A DNA stretch of 64,000 nt from Shewanella surugensis (GCF_023284005.1 NZ_JAKIKS010000001.1:62001-126000), one strand, 5' to 3'. Shown: positions 35,630 through 44,710, counted from the stretch's first letter. Notes: generated by a model not told the origin, from the sequence alone. Numbers and translations: made by a program.

Positions 35630-36885
35630 TTGTAACCCTGCAATATTTCCCGATCCCTAATTGCACGACTTTCATATTGCTAAGGCCATAGGCTGGCGCA
35701 TTTAAGACTTTGCGTATTCCTGCGTATCCGGTAAATTTGATCATTTCGGTTCCAGCCTTATTCACATAAGTCGTGGCTTGGATCCCTAATTTTCCAAACT
35801 GGGAAATAATCATTGATGTTGTGACAACATCTTTGCCATACAGGCCGTAATTGATTACTACTTGACCTGTGTTGGTATTAGTCACTTCTTTCCAAGTTGT
35901 TTTGACCTCATCCCAACCTAAAGCTTGTAATGCCTCAAACCCCTCTCCTACATTAAGTAACATCACGTGTTGGTTGTTGGCCTGTAATAAATTTTGTAAG
36001 TCATTATCAGGAAAGGTACGGGTATTAATAACGAGTAACTCTTCAGACTCCTCTATTTGGCTACTCCCTAAACTCCCACCTTGGTTCGAAGAGGTTGCGA
36101 CGCCAGCACTCTCTGTCATTACACCCTGTGTTTGCACCATCTCCACGGCGGTGTAATCAAATTCCACCTCTTCGATGTCGGTGACTTCCATTGTGGCAGC
36201 CTGCTTGATCACTTCTCCAGTCTCTGGATTGATTGCTTCTTCTAATGCGGTTGCGATTAATGGCGCTTTCCCTTTATAGCCACTGCCTTTGTCTGCCCCT
36301 CCTCCCGAGTTCAAATTCACCTTCGAACCCACCAAATGCACGCCAGCGGGATCCACTTTTAAGAAGCTGCCACCGCCACTCAAGGTAATTTCAGAACCCG
36401 CATCTAAGATCAGCGTGCCTTTTGATTTCAGGTGCACTTCTGCGCCGACATCGACTAGTTGTTTTTTACTGACTTTTTGATGATGACTGGCTTTCACATT
36501 TAACGTGCTGTCTTTGGTGATGGCCACCAGACTGTCGGCATCGATCGTGAGATGATCGGTTTTTGTCACTTGGGTGAGTCGATCATTGGTGATATTCCAA
36601 TGCTGATCGGCCAACACATGCTGACTCTGATCATTTTCAATGAGCATTTGCAGGTCTTTTTGAGCGTGAAAATACAGCGCCTCTTCGCCAGCTTCATCCT
36701 CACCGGTTTGCTCTTCAAAAGAGGGCTCATTGCTGCCCTCGCCTTTATGGGTTTGGGTTTTTAATACGGTGCGGGTTTGATGCTCTGGCAGTGCCGCACT
36801 GGGAAATAGTGCGGTAAGTTAATCGCATTGTGGGTGCGGCCAGTGACAATGGGTTGATCGGGATCGCCTTCAACAAAGGAGCTTT
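35604..36885 (-). pseudogene. Displaced vgrG C-terminal cassette with a different tip domain
   Basis: Homology to vgrG2 starts abruptly at [10 protein letters not shown] (about 36885), breaks by frameshift after HNAINLP, then runs open (347 codons from the ATG at 36647). It covers the beta-helix region ([20 protein letters not shown]) up to [13 protein letters not shown]. Beyond that the tail is unrelated to the muramidase of vgrG2: a domain of about 140 residues containing [37 protein letters not shown] and [19 protein letters not shown], ending abruptly. The gp27/gp5 parts are missing, so it cannot make a spike. It is best read as an orphan effector-tip module. Confidence 0.7.
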
Positions 36886-36941
36886 AACAATGCCTGTCCT
36901 TGTTATTCACGCTGGGAGACTTAGCCGTACTGACTTTGCTA

Positions 36942-37424
36942 TCAATTGGATGCTAAATTGGATTCTTTAACAAAAAATATTTTATCATCCAGAGACATAT
37001 TACCAATTCTTGAATAACGATTTAAAAAATCATATATGCAATCCATTTCTTCGATCATTAAAACACCATTATAATAAACGGTCACACTTGATCTTGTTTT
37101 CAACATAAATATCAATGGCCTGCCAGAAAATTGAATTGATCTTACTTTGTAATCATCACAAGCTCCAACCTGACATGAATCTGCATAAGAGGCTTTATTA
37201 TCCTCAACAACAATTTCGCTGGGCCTCCTCATCAAAGATAAAATAAAGTCTGATGCTTTTTTATTAGAATACAGTAGATCAAAGTTAAATACTTGATTAA
37301 CTTTGCTATCAAAACTTTCGTTTTTAATCAATGAATTTGTATCGTTAAATTGTGCAATATTGATTTCTATTGCATTGCAATAAAAACATAATAAATACAA
37401 ATTTATAAATAATACTATTTTCAT
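36942..37424 (-). CDS. Exported protein next to the muramidase VgrG
   Basis: 160 residues. A signal peptide (KIVLFINLYLLCFYCNA) is followed by an AT-rich mature domain with cysteines (DSCQVGACDDYK) and CIYDFLNRYSRIG. It lies 28 bp after the lipoprotein gene and is in line with vgrG2. Either a second immunity protein, protecting the periplasm, or immunity for the displaced cassette that follows. No family recognised. Confidence 0.6.
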   Translation of the reverse strand: MKIVLFINLYLLCFYCNAIEINIAQFNDTNSLIKNESFDSKVNQVFNFDLLYSNKKASDFILSLMRRPSEIVVEDNKASYADSCQVGACDDYKVRSIQFSGRPLIFMLKTRSSVTVYYNGVLMIEEMDCIYDFLNRYSRIGNMSLDDKIFFVKESNLASN

Positions 37425-37452
37425 ATATCCCTTTAAAAATAACCATCACAAC

Positions 37453-37932
37453 TCATTGGCAAGAAGCAATTTTATCCACTTTATAAAAAAAACCATCAAA
37501 ACTTTTCATTAGCTTATTTTGGCCAATCACTTCATAACGAGTATAAAAATATTTTGCATCAATAGTTTTGAACACTTCGATATAATGAATAAAATCTCTT
37601 TCAGGCATAAACCCGTAAAACACACTATTCTTTGGCGGAACCACTCCCTCTTCTTTTTCTACTTTTTCTACTTCCATTTTGTACACGGGTGGTTTTATAT
37701 TACTAACAAAATCACTAAAAATAGTTGGGCAAATAGTGATTTTATCTCCAATTCGCTGTTTAGCTTGCTCTATTGTTGTCAACCCTCCACTATATCTTTC
37801 AATATCAACTACTTCATAATGGCCATAATAAAGCTTCATTTTATTTTTAGGTTCACTGCTGCCAGCACATGCAAACAACGTCACTGTCATAGTGATAAAA
37901 AAAATTAATGATTTAAACGCATGACTTACCAT
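37453..37932 (-). CDS. Lipoprotein, candidate immunity protein for VgrG2
   Basis: 159 residues with a lipoprotein signal (FITMTVTLFAC, lipobox Cys22). The start codon lies inside the last codons of vgrG2 (7-bp overlap), so translation is coupled. The mature part contains GHYEVVDIERYSGGLTTIEQ and EVFKTIDAKYFYTRYEVIG, with no recognised family. A periplasm-facing lipoprotein encoded directly after a peptidoglycan-cutting VgrG is what immunity against self-lysis requires. The function is inferred from position and location. Confidence 0.65.
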   Translation of the reverse strand: MVSHAFKSLIFFITMTVTLFACAGSSEPKNKMKLYYGHYEVVDIERYSGGLTTIEQAKQRIGDKITICPTIFSDFVSNIKPPVYKMEVEKVEKEEGVVPPKNSVFYGFMPERDFIHYIEVFKTIDAKYFYTRYEVIGQNKLMKSFDGFFYKVDKIASCQ

Positions 37933-40646
37933 GTTTCATATTTCCCTTCTGAATAAATTTTCCATTCATACTTTCTTCTATTTACTAAACCATTACTGAC
38001 ACGTTTTTTCCCATTCACCGTCTCTTTATTCCAAGCTTTCCATGCATCTTCTAAAGAGTTATAACCGTTAACCGAACTGATATTGGGATCATTAATCATT
38101 TTAAGCGCACTGGAACTCATAAAGCCTCCATCACCAATATTGTATGCAAAAATGACTAATGCATCGAACTGTTCTTGAGTAACCTCAACTGTAACGTTGT
38201 TTTTAACTACAGGTGTGAAATCATTGAGATCATTTTTCAATAAAAGCTCTGACTGCTCTTGTGTAATACCGTTTTTAAATAGCTCAAAATTCTCTTCAGA
38301 GGTAATTAAATGTCCAATTCCAATCGTTGCCCCTTCAACATAAGAATTAATTTCTTTGCCTGTGGCATCATCATAAGGTTTCAATCGTTCTTTTTCCACA
38401 TCCTTAAGCCAGTTAACCCCCGTATCAGAGAACTCTAATTCACTTGCTTTCTTTTTAGCATCCTCATCCTCAGCCGTTTCATCACCACTCGCAGCACTGG
38501 ATCCAGTCGCTCCACCAGCAGCACTATTACTATCACTCCCAGCATCATTGGCATTACTACCACCAGCATTCTCAGCCGCCATTCCTTGCGTTTGCACCAT
38601 CTTCACGGCGGTGTAATCAAATTCGACTTCTTCGATTTCGGTGACTTCCATGGTCGCGGCCTGCTTAATGACTTCGCCCGTCTCAGGACAAATGGCTTCA
38701 TCTAATGCGGTCGCAATTAATGGTGCTTTCCCCTTGAAACTACTGCCTTTGCCTGCCCCTCCTCCCGAGTTCAAATTCACCTTCGAACCCACCAAATGCA
38801 CACCCGCCGGATCCACTTTTAAGAAGCTGCCACCGCCACTTAAGGTAATTTCTGAGCCCGCATCCAGTACCAGTTCACCTTTGGATTTGAGGTGCACTTC
38901 TGCGCCGACATCGAGTAGCTGTTTTTTACTGACTTTTTGATGATGGCTGGCTTTCACATTTAACGAGCTGTCTTTGGTAATGGCTACCAAGCTGTCGGCA
39001 TCGACCGTGAGATGATCGGTTTTCGTTATTTGGGTGAGCCGATCATTGGTGACATCCCAATGCTGATCGGCCAACACATGCTGATTCTGATCATTTTCAA
39101 TTAACAACTGTATGTCTTTTTGAGCATGAAAATACAGCGCCTCTTCGCCAGCTTCATCTTCAAAATACAGTTCATTACTGCCTTCACCTTTATGCGTTTG
39201 GGTTTTTAATACGGTGCGGGTTTGATGATCCGGCAAGGCATAAGGCGGTAAGTTAATCGCATTGTGAGTGCGCCCAGTGATAATGGGCTGATCGGGATCG
39301 CCTTCGACAAAAGAGACGATAACTTCATGGCCAATGCGTGGCACCGACATCATGCCATATTGCCCACCCGTCCAACCTTGGCTGACCCGCACCCAACAGC
39401 TGGAGATATCATCGCCATTACTGTATCTGTCCCACGGAAATTGCAGTTTCACCCGGCCAAACTCATCACAAAAAATCTCTTCACCTTCTGGCCCTACCAC
39501 CGTGGCGATTTGCGGGCCGTTCACGCGCGGTTTAGGCATAGGTTTAGCTTGCCAAGCCGTACCTGCTGGAATGGCGGTTAATTCATTATGGTAAGTGGTG
39601 GGCACCGACGTATTGGCCTCTTCACTGGCTGCGCCTTGAATGCCTTGATGTTTGATGCTAATTAATAGCCAGTCACGGTTAAAGCTATCATCGATGTGCT
39701 CCATCAAATCAAATTTATAACCTGCGCTGGCCTGCATGATATTGCCCTTACCTACCGCGACTTTGGCATCACGCCTCAAATAGTCGAGCCTTGCTTGAGT
39801 AAACACTTGCCCTGCATCATCATCTTTATAACGACCGGGGAAATCAAAGTGCTCATAAGACTCAGCTTGGTATTCGAGTTCTTCGGCGACACTTTCGAGT
39901 AAAAAACTGTAGGCGGGATTTTTAAAGCTGGCATCTTTTAAACTCACACTGGCAGGTTTGACTTGATGCGTAAAGGCGAACTCACCAATATAAGGTGTGT
40001 CGGCCACGCCGCCACTGATGGCATTATACGGGAAAGGAAAGCCAATATTACTCAGCTTTTGGGTGCTGTCACTAAAGACTAAGATATGACTGGTTTCGGT
40101 GTGCTCAAAGTGATAGAACAGGCCTTCCTCGGCGGCGAGGCGACTGATAAAATCAAAGTCGGTTTCACGGTATTGGACACAATATTCGCGCACACGCTCA
40201 TCCAATGCGGGCTCACAATTAAACGCCACATCTGTGATGTTCATTTCGCCAAGAATGGTCGAAATAATCGATAAGCTGCTTTGGGCTTGGAAGATACGGC
40301 TATTGTGGCGCAATTTCAGCCGTGACAGCGTTGGCACCAGCGTGATGTGATAAATCGTGTGATGATGACCGGTATCGCCTTTAGAAAAGGTGCTGACGAT
40401 CCCGTGCACTTGGCGTTTAACCTCGCCATTCACGGCCCATTGCAATAAGCCGGATAGATCCACCACGTCCACCGGATTGAGATCATGCTGGCGACTCAAG
40501 AGAGTGAGCTTGACTTCAAAAGGACTCGATAGGCCCTCATCAAAGCTAAAATGCACCAGATTAAAACTGTCTTTATCGAGTCCTTCGGCGCTAAATTGAT
40601 ATCGTAGACCTGATCCTGTCAAGATCCCACTGCTTGATGTCGTCAT
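37926..40646 (-). CDS. vgrG: Evolved VgrG with C-terminal GH24 muramidase domain, vgrG2
   Basis: 906 residues. Residues 1-640 are a standard VgrG, closely similar to vgrG1 in the gp27/gp5 part. A Ser/Asn/Ala/Gly/Asp-rich linker (about 690-735) leads to a lysozyme domain of the T4/GH24 type: Glu in EKERLKPYDD, the Asp at its end, and ATIGIGHLI match the Glu11-Asp20-Thr26 triad of T4 lysozyme in spacing. FDALVIFAYNIGDGGF and GLVNRRKYE complete the fold. It should hydrolyse peptidoglycan in the periplasm of target cells, analogous to VgrG3 of Vibrio cholerae. Confidence 0.92.
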   Translation of the reverse strand: MTTSSSGILTGSGLRYQFSAEGLDKDSFNLVHFSFDEGLSSPFEVKLTLLSRQHDLNPVDVVDLSGLLQWAVNGEVKRQVHGIVSTFSKGDTGHHHTIYHITLVPTLSRLKLRHNSRIFQAQSSLSIISTILGEMNITDVAFNCEPALDERVREYCVQYRETDFDFISRLAAEEGLFYHFEHTETSHILVFSDSTQKLSNIGFPFPYNAISGGVADTPYIGEFAFTHQVKPASVSLKDASFKNPAYSFLLESVAEELEYQAESYEHFDFPGRYKDDDAGQVFTQARLDYLRRDAKVAVGKGNIMQASAGYKFDLMEHIDDSFNRDWLLISIKHQGIQGAASEEANTSVPTTYHNELTAIPAGTAWQAKPMPKPRVNGPQIATVVGPEGEEIFCDEFGRVKLQFPWDRYSNGDDISSCWVRVSQGWTGGQYGMMSVPRIGHEVIVSFVEGDPDQPIITGRTHNAINLPPYALPDHQTRTVLKTQTHKGEGSNELYFEDEAGEEALYFHAQKDIQLLIENDQNQHVLADQHWDVTNDRLTQITKTDHLTVDADSLVAITKDSSLNVKASHHQKVSKKQLLDVGAEVHLKSKGELVLDAGSEITLSGGGSFLKVDPAGVHLVGSKVNLNSGGGAGKGSSFKGKAPLIATALDEAICPETGEVIKQAATMEVTEIEEVEFDYTAVKMVQTQGMAAENAGGSNANDAGSDSNSAAGGATGSSAASGDETAEDEDAKKKASELEFSDTGVNWLKDVEKERLKPYDDATGKEINSYVEGATIGIGHLITSEENFELFKNGITQEQSELLLKNDLNDFTPVVKNNVTVEVTQEQFDALVIFAYNIGDGGFMSSSALKMINDPNISSVNGYNSLEDAWKAWNKETVNGKKRVSNGLVNRRKYEWKIYSEGKYETW

Positions 40647-40782
40647 AGTAAAATCCTTTTTTATTCTTTCCTAGCTAGCTAACCACGCGCATTGCTAAAC
40701 CTTCACTGGCCTAAATTAACTCGTTTAACTTAGCCAGTAAATACTTAGCAATACACTCGCTTAATACTTTTATGTTAAACAA

Positions 40783-40804
40783 AAAGGCTTCAATGGAAGC
40801 CTTT
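40783..40804 (-). terminator. Intrinsic terminator or attenuator after hcp2
   Basis: 9-bp stem AAAGGCTTC/GAAGCCTTT with a 4-nt loop and a minus-strand T-run. It differs from the hairpin after hcp1 only in the loop. Confidence 0.8.
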
Positions 40805-40871
40805 ATATTGATGCATTAGCATTGAAACTTATTGGATGTTCGCTTTATGTCATTAAAGCGAAATCATCCGA

Positions 40872-41390
40872 TTAAGCTTCAGTTGGTTTACGCCAATCAT
40901 CAGCACCTGATGTGCCCGCAGAGGTGTGATCCCAAATGATCTTACGGTAAGCAAGCGACACTTTAACCAATTGAGTGAAATCCGATTGGGTTGGATCTTG
41001 ACAATGCGGCATATGACAATCGATATCCACAATCGTCGCGCCTTCTAATGACGTTGAGAAGAAGTGCTCTTGTTTGCCTTCAACTGACGTGCGGTACCAG
41101 TTCATGACCACAGTATTGAGTTTTTCACCGGTTGAAAGCGCGTTATACATTAACGGTACCGCTTTGTTTAGCGCTACAGTGAAGATAAAAGGCTTATGAA
41201 CACGTTGGCCTGAAGGCTGACCCGATTGTGGATCCGTAGGCACCGTCACCACGTGATTGAACTCTTGAACTAGCATTTCATCTTCATGACCTTCAACGAA
41301 GATATCACCGACTGAATCTGACGTGAATGCACCCGCAGTAATGTGACCCTGAGTTTGACCTTCGATGGTGATATAACATGGTGTTGGCAT
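40872..41390 (-). CDS. hcp: Hcp tube protein (TssD), hcp2
   Basis: 172 residues, by eye identical to hcp1 except for Asn in GEKLNTVV. It forms T6SS tube hexamers and heads the second auxiliary cluster (hcp2-vgrG2-immunity). Ribosome site AAGGAATTAA. The conservation against flanking divergence suggests recent duplication or gene conversion. Confidence 0.95.
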   Translation of the reverse strand: MPTPCYITIEGQTQGHITAGAFTSDSVGDIFVEGHEDEMLVQEFNHVVTVPTDPQSGQPSGQRVHKPFIFTVALNKAVPLMYNALSTGEKLNTVVMNWYRTSVEGKQEHFFSTSLEGATIVDIDCHMPHCQDPTQSDFTQLVKVSLAYRKIIWDHTSAGTSGADDWRKPTEA

Positions 41391-41468
41391 AGGTTAATTC
41401 CTTTTATTTTTAACGACTTTATTAAATGATTTTACATAGCTTGTCGTTTATTGTTCGACTTGCCATAC

Positions 41469-41522
41469 TCGATACCCTTAGCAATAAAAGTATTAATATG
41501 GGTATCGATACGCTTTTATTGC
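41469..41522 (-). promoter_or_regulatory. Interleaved inverted repeats at the 5' end of the hcp2 transcript
   Basis: Two perfect inverted repeats overlap in A-B-A'-B' order: GCAATAAAAG (41481-41490) with CTTTTATTGC (41513-41522), and TCGATACCC (41469-41477) with GGGTATCGA (41500-41508). The hairpins are mutually exclusive or form a pseudoknot. The outer edge coincides with the predicted start of transcription from the sigma-54 site. Confidence 0.55.
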
Positions 41523-41533
41523 AGCAAGATTAA

Positions 41534-41549
41534 AGCATTAAGTGTGCCA
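41534..41549 (-). promoter_or_regulatory. Sigma-54 (-24/-12) promoter-like site for hcp2
   Basis: Minus strand TGGCACACTTAATGCT: TGGCACR in the -24 half, ATGCT in the -12 half, 4-nt spacing. Both GG and GC cores are intact. The site corresponds to that of hcp1 in sequence and in distance to the repeat array. Confidence 0.7.
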
Positions 41550-41598
41550 ACAGTTAACATGCTGTTTTTTAATGACATTGTTTTTATCATTATTTTAT

Positions 41599-41658
41599 CT
41601 GAGCAATAAATTGCCTGAGTTGAGCAATAAATTGCCCAGTTGAGCAATAAATTGCCCG
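41599..41658. repeat. Three 20-bp repeats upstream of the hcp2 promoter
   Basis: Three head-to-tail 20-bp units, consensus TTGAGCAATAAATTGCCC plus two bases, the same motif as upstream of hcp1 with TT/AA exchanged at the centre. The array again starts 50 bp from the -24 element. Confidence 0.85.
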
Positions 41659-41726
41659 CACTTTTATGAATCAATGGCCCTTTATCAATGAGGCAGCATG
41701 AAGAGACATGCAGGTAAACGCTGGGC

Positions 41727-41788
41727 ACAAAAAAGCCCACCTCTGTAGGCTTAACGACTGTTTAGCCGATAAAGTAAGAGATGGGCTT
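41727..41788 (-). terminator. Terminator of pepB
   Basis: On the minus strand a 12-bp stem with one mismatch (AAGCCCATCTCT/AGAGGTGGGCTT) and a long loop is followed by TTTTTT, 35 bp after the pepB stop. Confidence 0.7.
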
Positions 41789-41822
41789 ACACGCAATCAA
41801 TGGTGATCTTTCAAGTACTCTT

Positions 41823-43100
41823 TTAATCTTGTAATAGATTGGCGATTGTCAGTACACCGTGAGCCGTTCCGCCCGCGGCCCAAAGACTGTCACCTGAATC
41901 TGAAAATGCAGACGCCAAATCCATATGTAACCAGTTAGCCTCAGGTGTCACAAAACGTGCCAGGAAACCAGCCGCATTAGACGCGCCACCCGCACCACCG
42001 CCTTTCATCGCACGACTATTGGCCGTATCGGCATAGGCCGATGGACACATGTCTTTATGCCAAGGATCCAGCGGCAATGGCCATACTCGCTCACCGACTT
42101 GCGCCGCTTTGACTTGAGTGAGGCTCAATAATTCGGCTTGCGGTGAGAAAATCGCATTATAGTTCGTGCCCAGCGCCATCACTGCCGCACCCGTTAAGGT
42201 CGCCGCATCAATGATAAGTCCTGCGCCGGTTTCAGAAGCCGCTTGTAAGCCATCGGCTAACACTAAACGTCCTTCGGCATCGGTATTGACCACTTCAACT
42301 GTCACGCCATTTTTATAGGTTAAAATATCGCCTAATTTATACGCATGGCCACTGATCAAATTTTCAGCGCAACACAAAAACAGTTTCACCCGTTTATTTA
42401 AGCCTGACTTTATCGCCAGGCCCAATGCCGCTGTAACCGTTGCCGCGCCGCCCATGTCACACTTCATGCCGAGCATGCCCTCTGAGCCTTTAATGCTGTA
42501 ACCACCCGAATCAAACGTGATCCCTTTACCCACCAATGCAACAGAAACAGGCGCATCATCACCTAAAGGATTAAAATCCAGTTCTAATAATGCCGGCGGA
42601 CGTTCGCTACCACGGCCAACAGCATGTATACCATGCCATTGCTCAGCTAATAGTGCTTCGCCTTCAATGATACGATAAGAGACTTTATCGCCCGCGATTT
42701 GCGTTAACCACTGCGCCGCTTGCTCGGCGAGTACCATTGGCGCGAGATTTTCAGGGGTTTCATTGACTAACTGACGCGCAAAAAAATTGCACTCCAAACG
42801 ATGGGCAAGCTCTGTGCGCATGGCTTCATCGCCAGTCCAATGAATATCGGCAATATGACGCGCTGTCGCAAAACCTTGCGCGAAACTCCATTGTTTATCG
42901 AGATCCCATTGCTGGCCGTCTAAGTTCACTGCCGTCACGCCTTGAGAACGTAATTTACGTGCCGCTTGCTGAATTTGGCGTAATTCATCCCCTTTACTCA
43001 GATGCACAATGGCTTGATCATCTTGAAAGGTCACTTTGGCTTGACCCCAATGGGCAGCAGCGGGCTCATGAGTTAATTGCACTTTCATTTTATTGCTCAT
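41823..43100 (-). CDS. pepB: Peptidase B, M17 leucyl aminopeptidase family
   Basis: 425 residues from the ATG at 43100, which has AGGAG 6 nt upstream; longer in-frame extensions lack a ribosome site. The catalytic domain has the M17 signature NTDAEGRLVLADGL and metal ligands in GKGITFDSGGYSIKG and KCDMGGAATV. It is a cytosolic two-metal aminopeptidase of the PepB subgroup (length about 430). Divergent from sfsA. The terminator is placed downstream at 41727-41788. Confidence 0.92.
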   Translation of the reverse strand: MSNKMKVQLTHEPAAAHWGQAKVTFQDDQAIVHLSKGDELRQIQQAARKLRSQGVTAVNLDGQQWDLDKQWSFAQGFATARHIADIHWTGDEAMRTELAHRLECNFFARQLVNETPENLAPMVLAEQAAQWLTQIAGDKVSYRIIEGEALLAEQWHGIHAVGRGSERPPALLELDFNPLGDDAPVSVALVGKGITFDSGGYSIKGSEGMLGMKCDMGGAATVTAALGLAIKSGLNKRVKLFLCCAENLISGHAYKLGDILTYKNGVTVEVVNTDAEGRLVLADGLQAASETGAGLIIDAATLTGAAVMALGTNYNAIFSPQAELLSLTQVKAAQVGERVWPLPLDPWHKDMCPSAYADTANSRAMKGGGAGGASNAAGFLARFVTPEANWLHMDLASAFSDSGDSLWAAGGTAHGVLTIANLLQD

Positions 43101-43382
43101 TTTGACTCCTGTGACACTCTCTTTTTCCCTAATACAGCTAATTCCCAAGGTATTAAAGCATAAATCAGACGTTACCTCGCCCAACTTATTAGAGAGTTGT
43201 TGTAAAAATGTAGGATTTATAATGCTGGCAGTTTACTCGATTACCGCTTGCAAGCACACCGTTTATCCGCGACGAGTCCCTTAACTTTGATCTCTAACTT
43301 TAGTGCTTTCGCTTTAACAGCTTATTTTTAAAGCGTGAGCTTGTTATCCTATCCCCAACTCTTTATACGTGATGTGAATACG

Positions 43383-44087
43383 ATGAAATTTTCTCCGTCT
43401 TTTGAAAGCGGTACTTTAATTACCCGTTATAAACGCTTTTTGGCCGATATTCGACTGGATGATGGCAGCGAAGTCACCATTCATTGCCCCAATACTGGCT
43501 CAATGAAAAATTGCTTATATCCAGACCATAAGGTGTGGTTTTCAACATCAGATAACCCCAAACGTAAATATTCTCGCACTTGGGAACTCATGCAAACACC
43601 CAATGGAGAATGTATTGGCATCAATACCGGACGCGCTAATACCTTGGCTGAAGAAGCTATTCAAGCGGGGACCATTGCAGAGCTATCGGGTTACAAAACA
43701 TTAAAAAGAGAAGTCAAATACGGTAGCGAAAATAGTCGTATTGATATTTTACTTGAAGACGATAATCTGCCGCCTTGCTATATAGAAGTCAAAAGTTGCA
43801 CCTTACTTGAAGGCCACCAAGGCTATTTTCCCGATGCCGTGACCACTCGAGGCCAAAAACATTTACGAGAACTCATGGAAATGGTGGCAAAGGGTCACAG
43901 AGCCGTTCTATTGTTTGTGGTACAACATACGGGGATACAAAGTGTTAAAGCCGCCAAGCATATTGATCCCGATTATGCCAACTTACTCAAACAGGCGAAA
44001 AAAGCGGGCGTAGAAGTTTTAGCATACCGTGCCAGCCTTAGCTGCGACGAAAGTAAATTGATTAAAGCTTGTGCGGTTGAAGATTAA
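43383..44087 (+). CDS. sfsA: SfsA family protein (sugar fermentation stimulation)
   Basis: 234 residues from the ATG at 43383, the same length as E. coli SfsA; the GTG/TTG-type start at 43335 would add an unrelated N-terminus. Typical segments are [65 protein letters not shown] and [16 protein letters not shown]. These include nuclease-like acidic residues. DNA-binding and nuclease roles have been proposed for the family; function is not settled. It precedes dksA as in enterobacteria. Confidence 0.93.
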   Translation: MKFSPSFESGTLITRYKRFLADIRLDDGSEVTIHCPNTGSMKNCLYPDHKVWFSTSDNPKRKYSRTWELMQTPNGECIGINTGRANTLAEEAIQAGTIAELSGYKTLKREVKYGSENSRIDILLEDDNLPPCYIEVKSCTLLEGHQGYFPDAVTTRGQKHLRELMEMVAKGHRAVLLFVVQHTGIQSVKAAKHIDPDYANLLKQAKKAGVEVLAYRASLSCDESKLIKACAVED

Positions 44088-44255
44088 ATTTAAACCAAGT
44101 ATTGATAAAAAGCCCCTTGGCGCCCATAGTCTTAGATAAGATTTTGCTAAAATAAAATAAAAATAAATTATTTGCGTATACTTAACTATTCTGGTATAGA
44201 TAGCGGCCATAAATTATGGACACCCAGAACGCGAACGATTAACAGGAGATGCGTT

Positions 44256-44699
44256 ATGCCTGAAGGCAACAAAAAACTTGGCGTACTCGCTATAGCAGGA
44301 GTCGATCCTTACCAAGAAAAACCGGGTGAGGAATACATGAATTCAGAGCAGTTGAGCCATTTCAAGGTCATTCTTGAAGCATGGCGTGGACAACTGCGAG
44401 AGGAGGTAGATCGTACCCTCAACCATATGCAAGATGAAGCTGCCAATTTCCCTGATCCTGTCGATCGTGCAGCCCAAGAAGAAGAATTTAGCTTAGAGTT
44501 ACGTGCTCGTGATAGAGAACGCAGACTGATTAAGAAAATTGAAAAAACATTACAGAAAATTGAAGAAGATGATTTCGGTTTCTGTGATTCTTGTGGTATT
44601 GAAATTGGTGTTCGTCGTCTCGAAGCTCGCCCTACAGCCGACCAATGTATCGATTGTAAGACACTAGCTGAAATAAAAGAAAAACAATTGGCGGGTTAA
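44256..44699 (+). CDS. dksA: RNA polymerase-binding transcription factor DksA
   Basis: 147 residues. The ATG at 44256 follows AGGAG and is preferred to the upstream in-frame start. A coiled coil (about 34-105) has the tip Asp67 and Asp70 in DPVDRAAQ (the DxxDxA motif acting with ppGpp). The zinc finger uses Cys110, Cys113, Cys131 and Cys134. It binds the RNA polymerase secondary channel and mediates the stringent response. Followed by a strong terminator. Confidence 0.96.
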   Translation: MPEGNKKLGVLAIAGVDPYQEKPGEEYMNSEQLSHFKVILEAWRGQLREEVDRTLNHMQDEAANFPDPVDRAAQEEEFSLELRARDRERRLIKKIEKTLQKIEEDDFGFCDSCGIEIGVRRLEARPTADQCIDCKTLAEIKEKQLAG

Positions 44700-44710
44700 C
44701 CTCTCCAATG

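Noticed and set aside
41516-41740. 74-codon minus-strand frame upstream of hcp2
   Set aside because: It runs through the 20-bp repeat array and the sigma-54 site; it is a product of the repeats rather than a gene.
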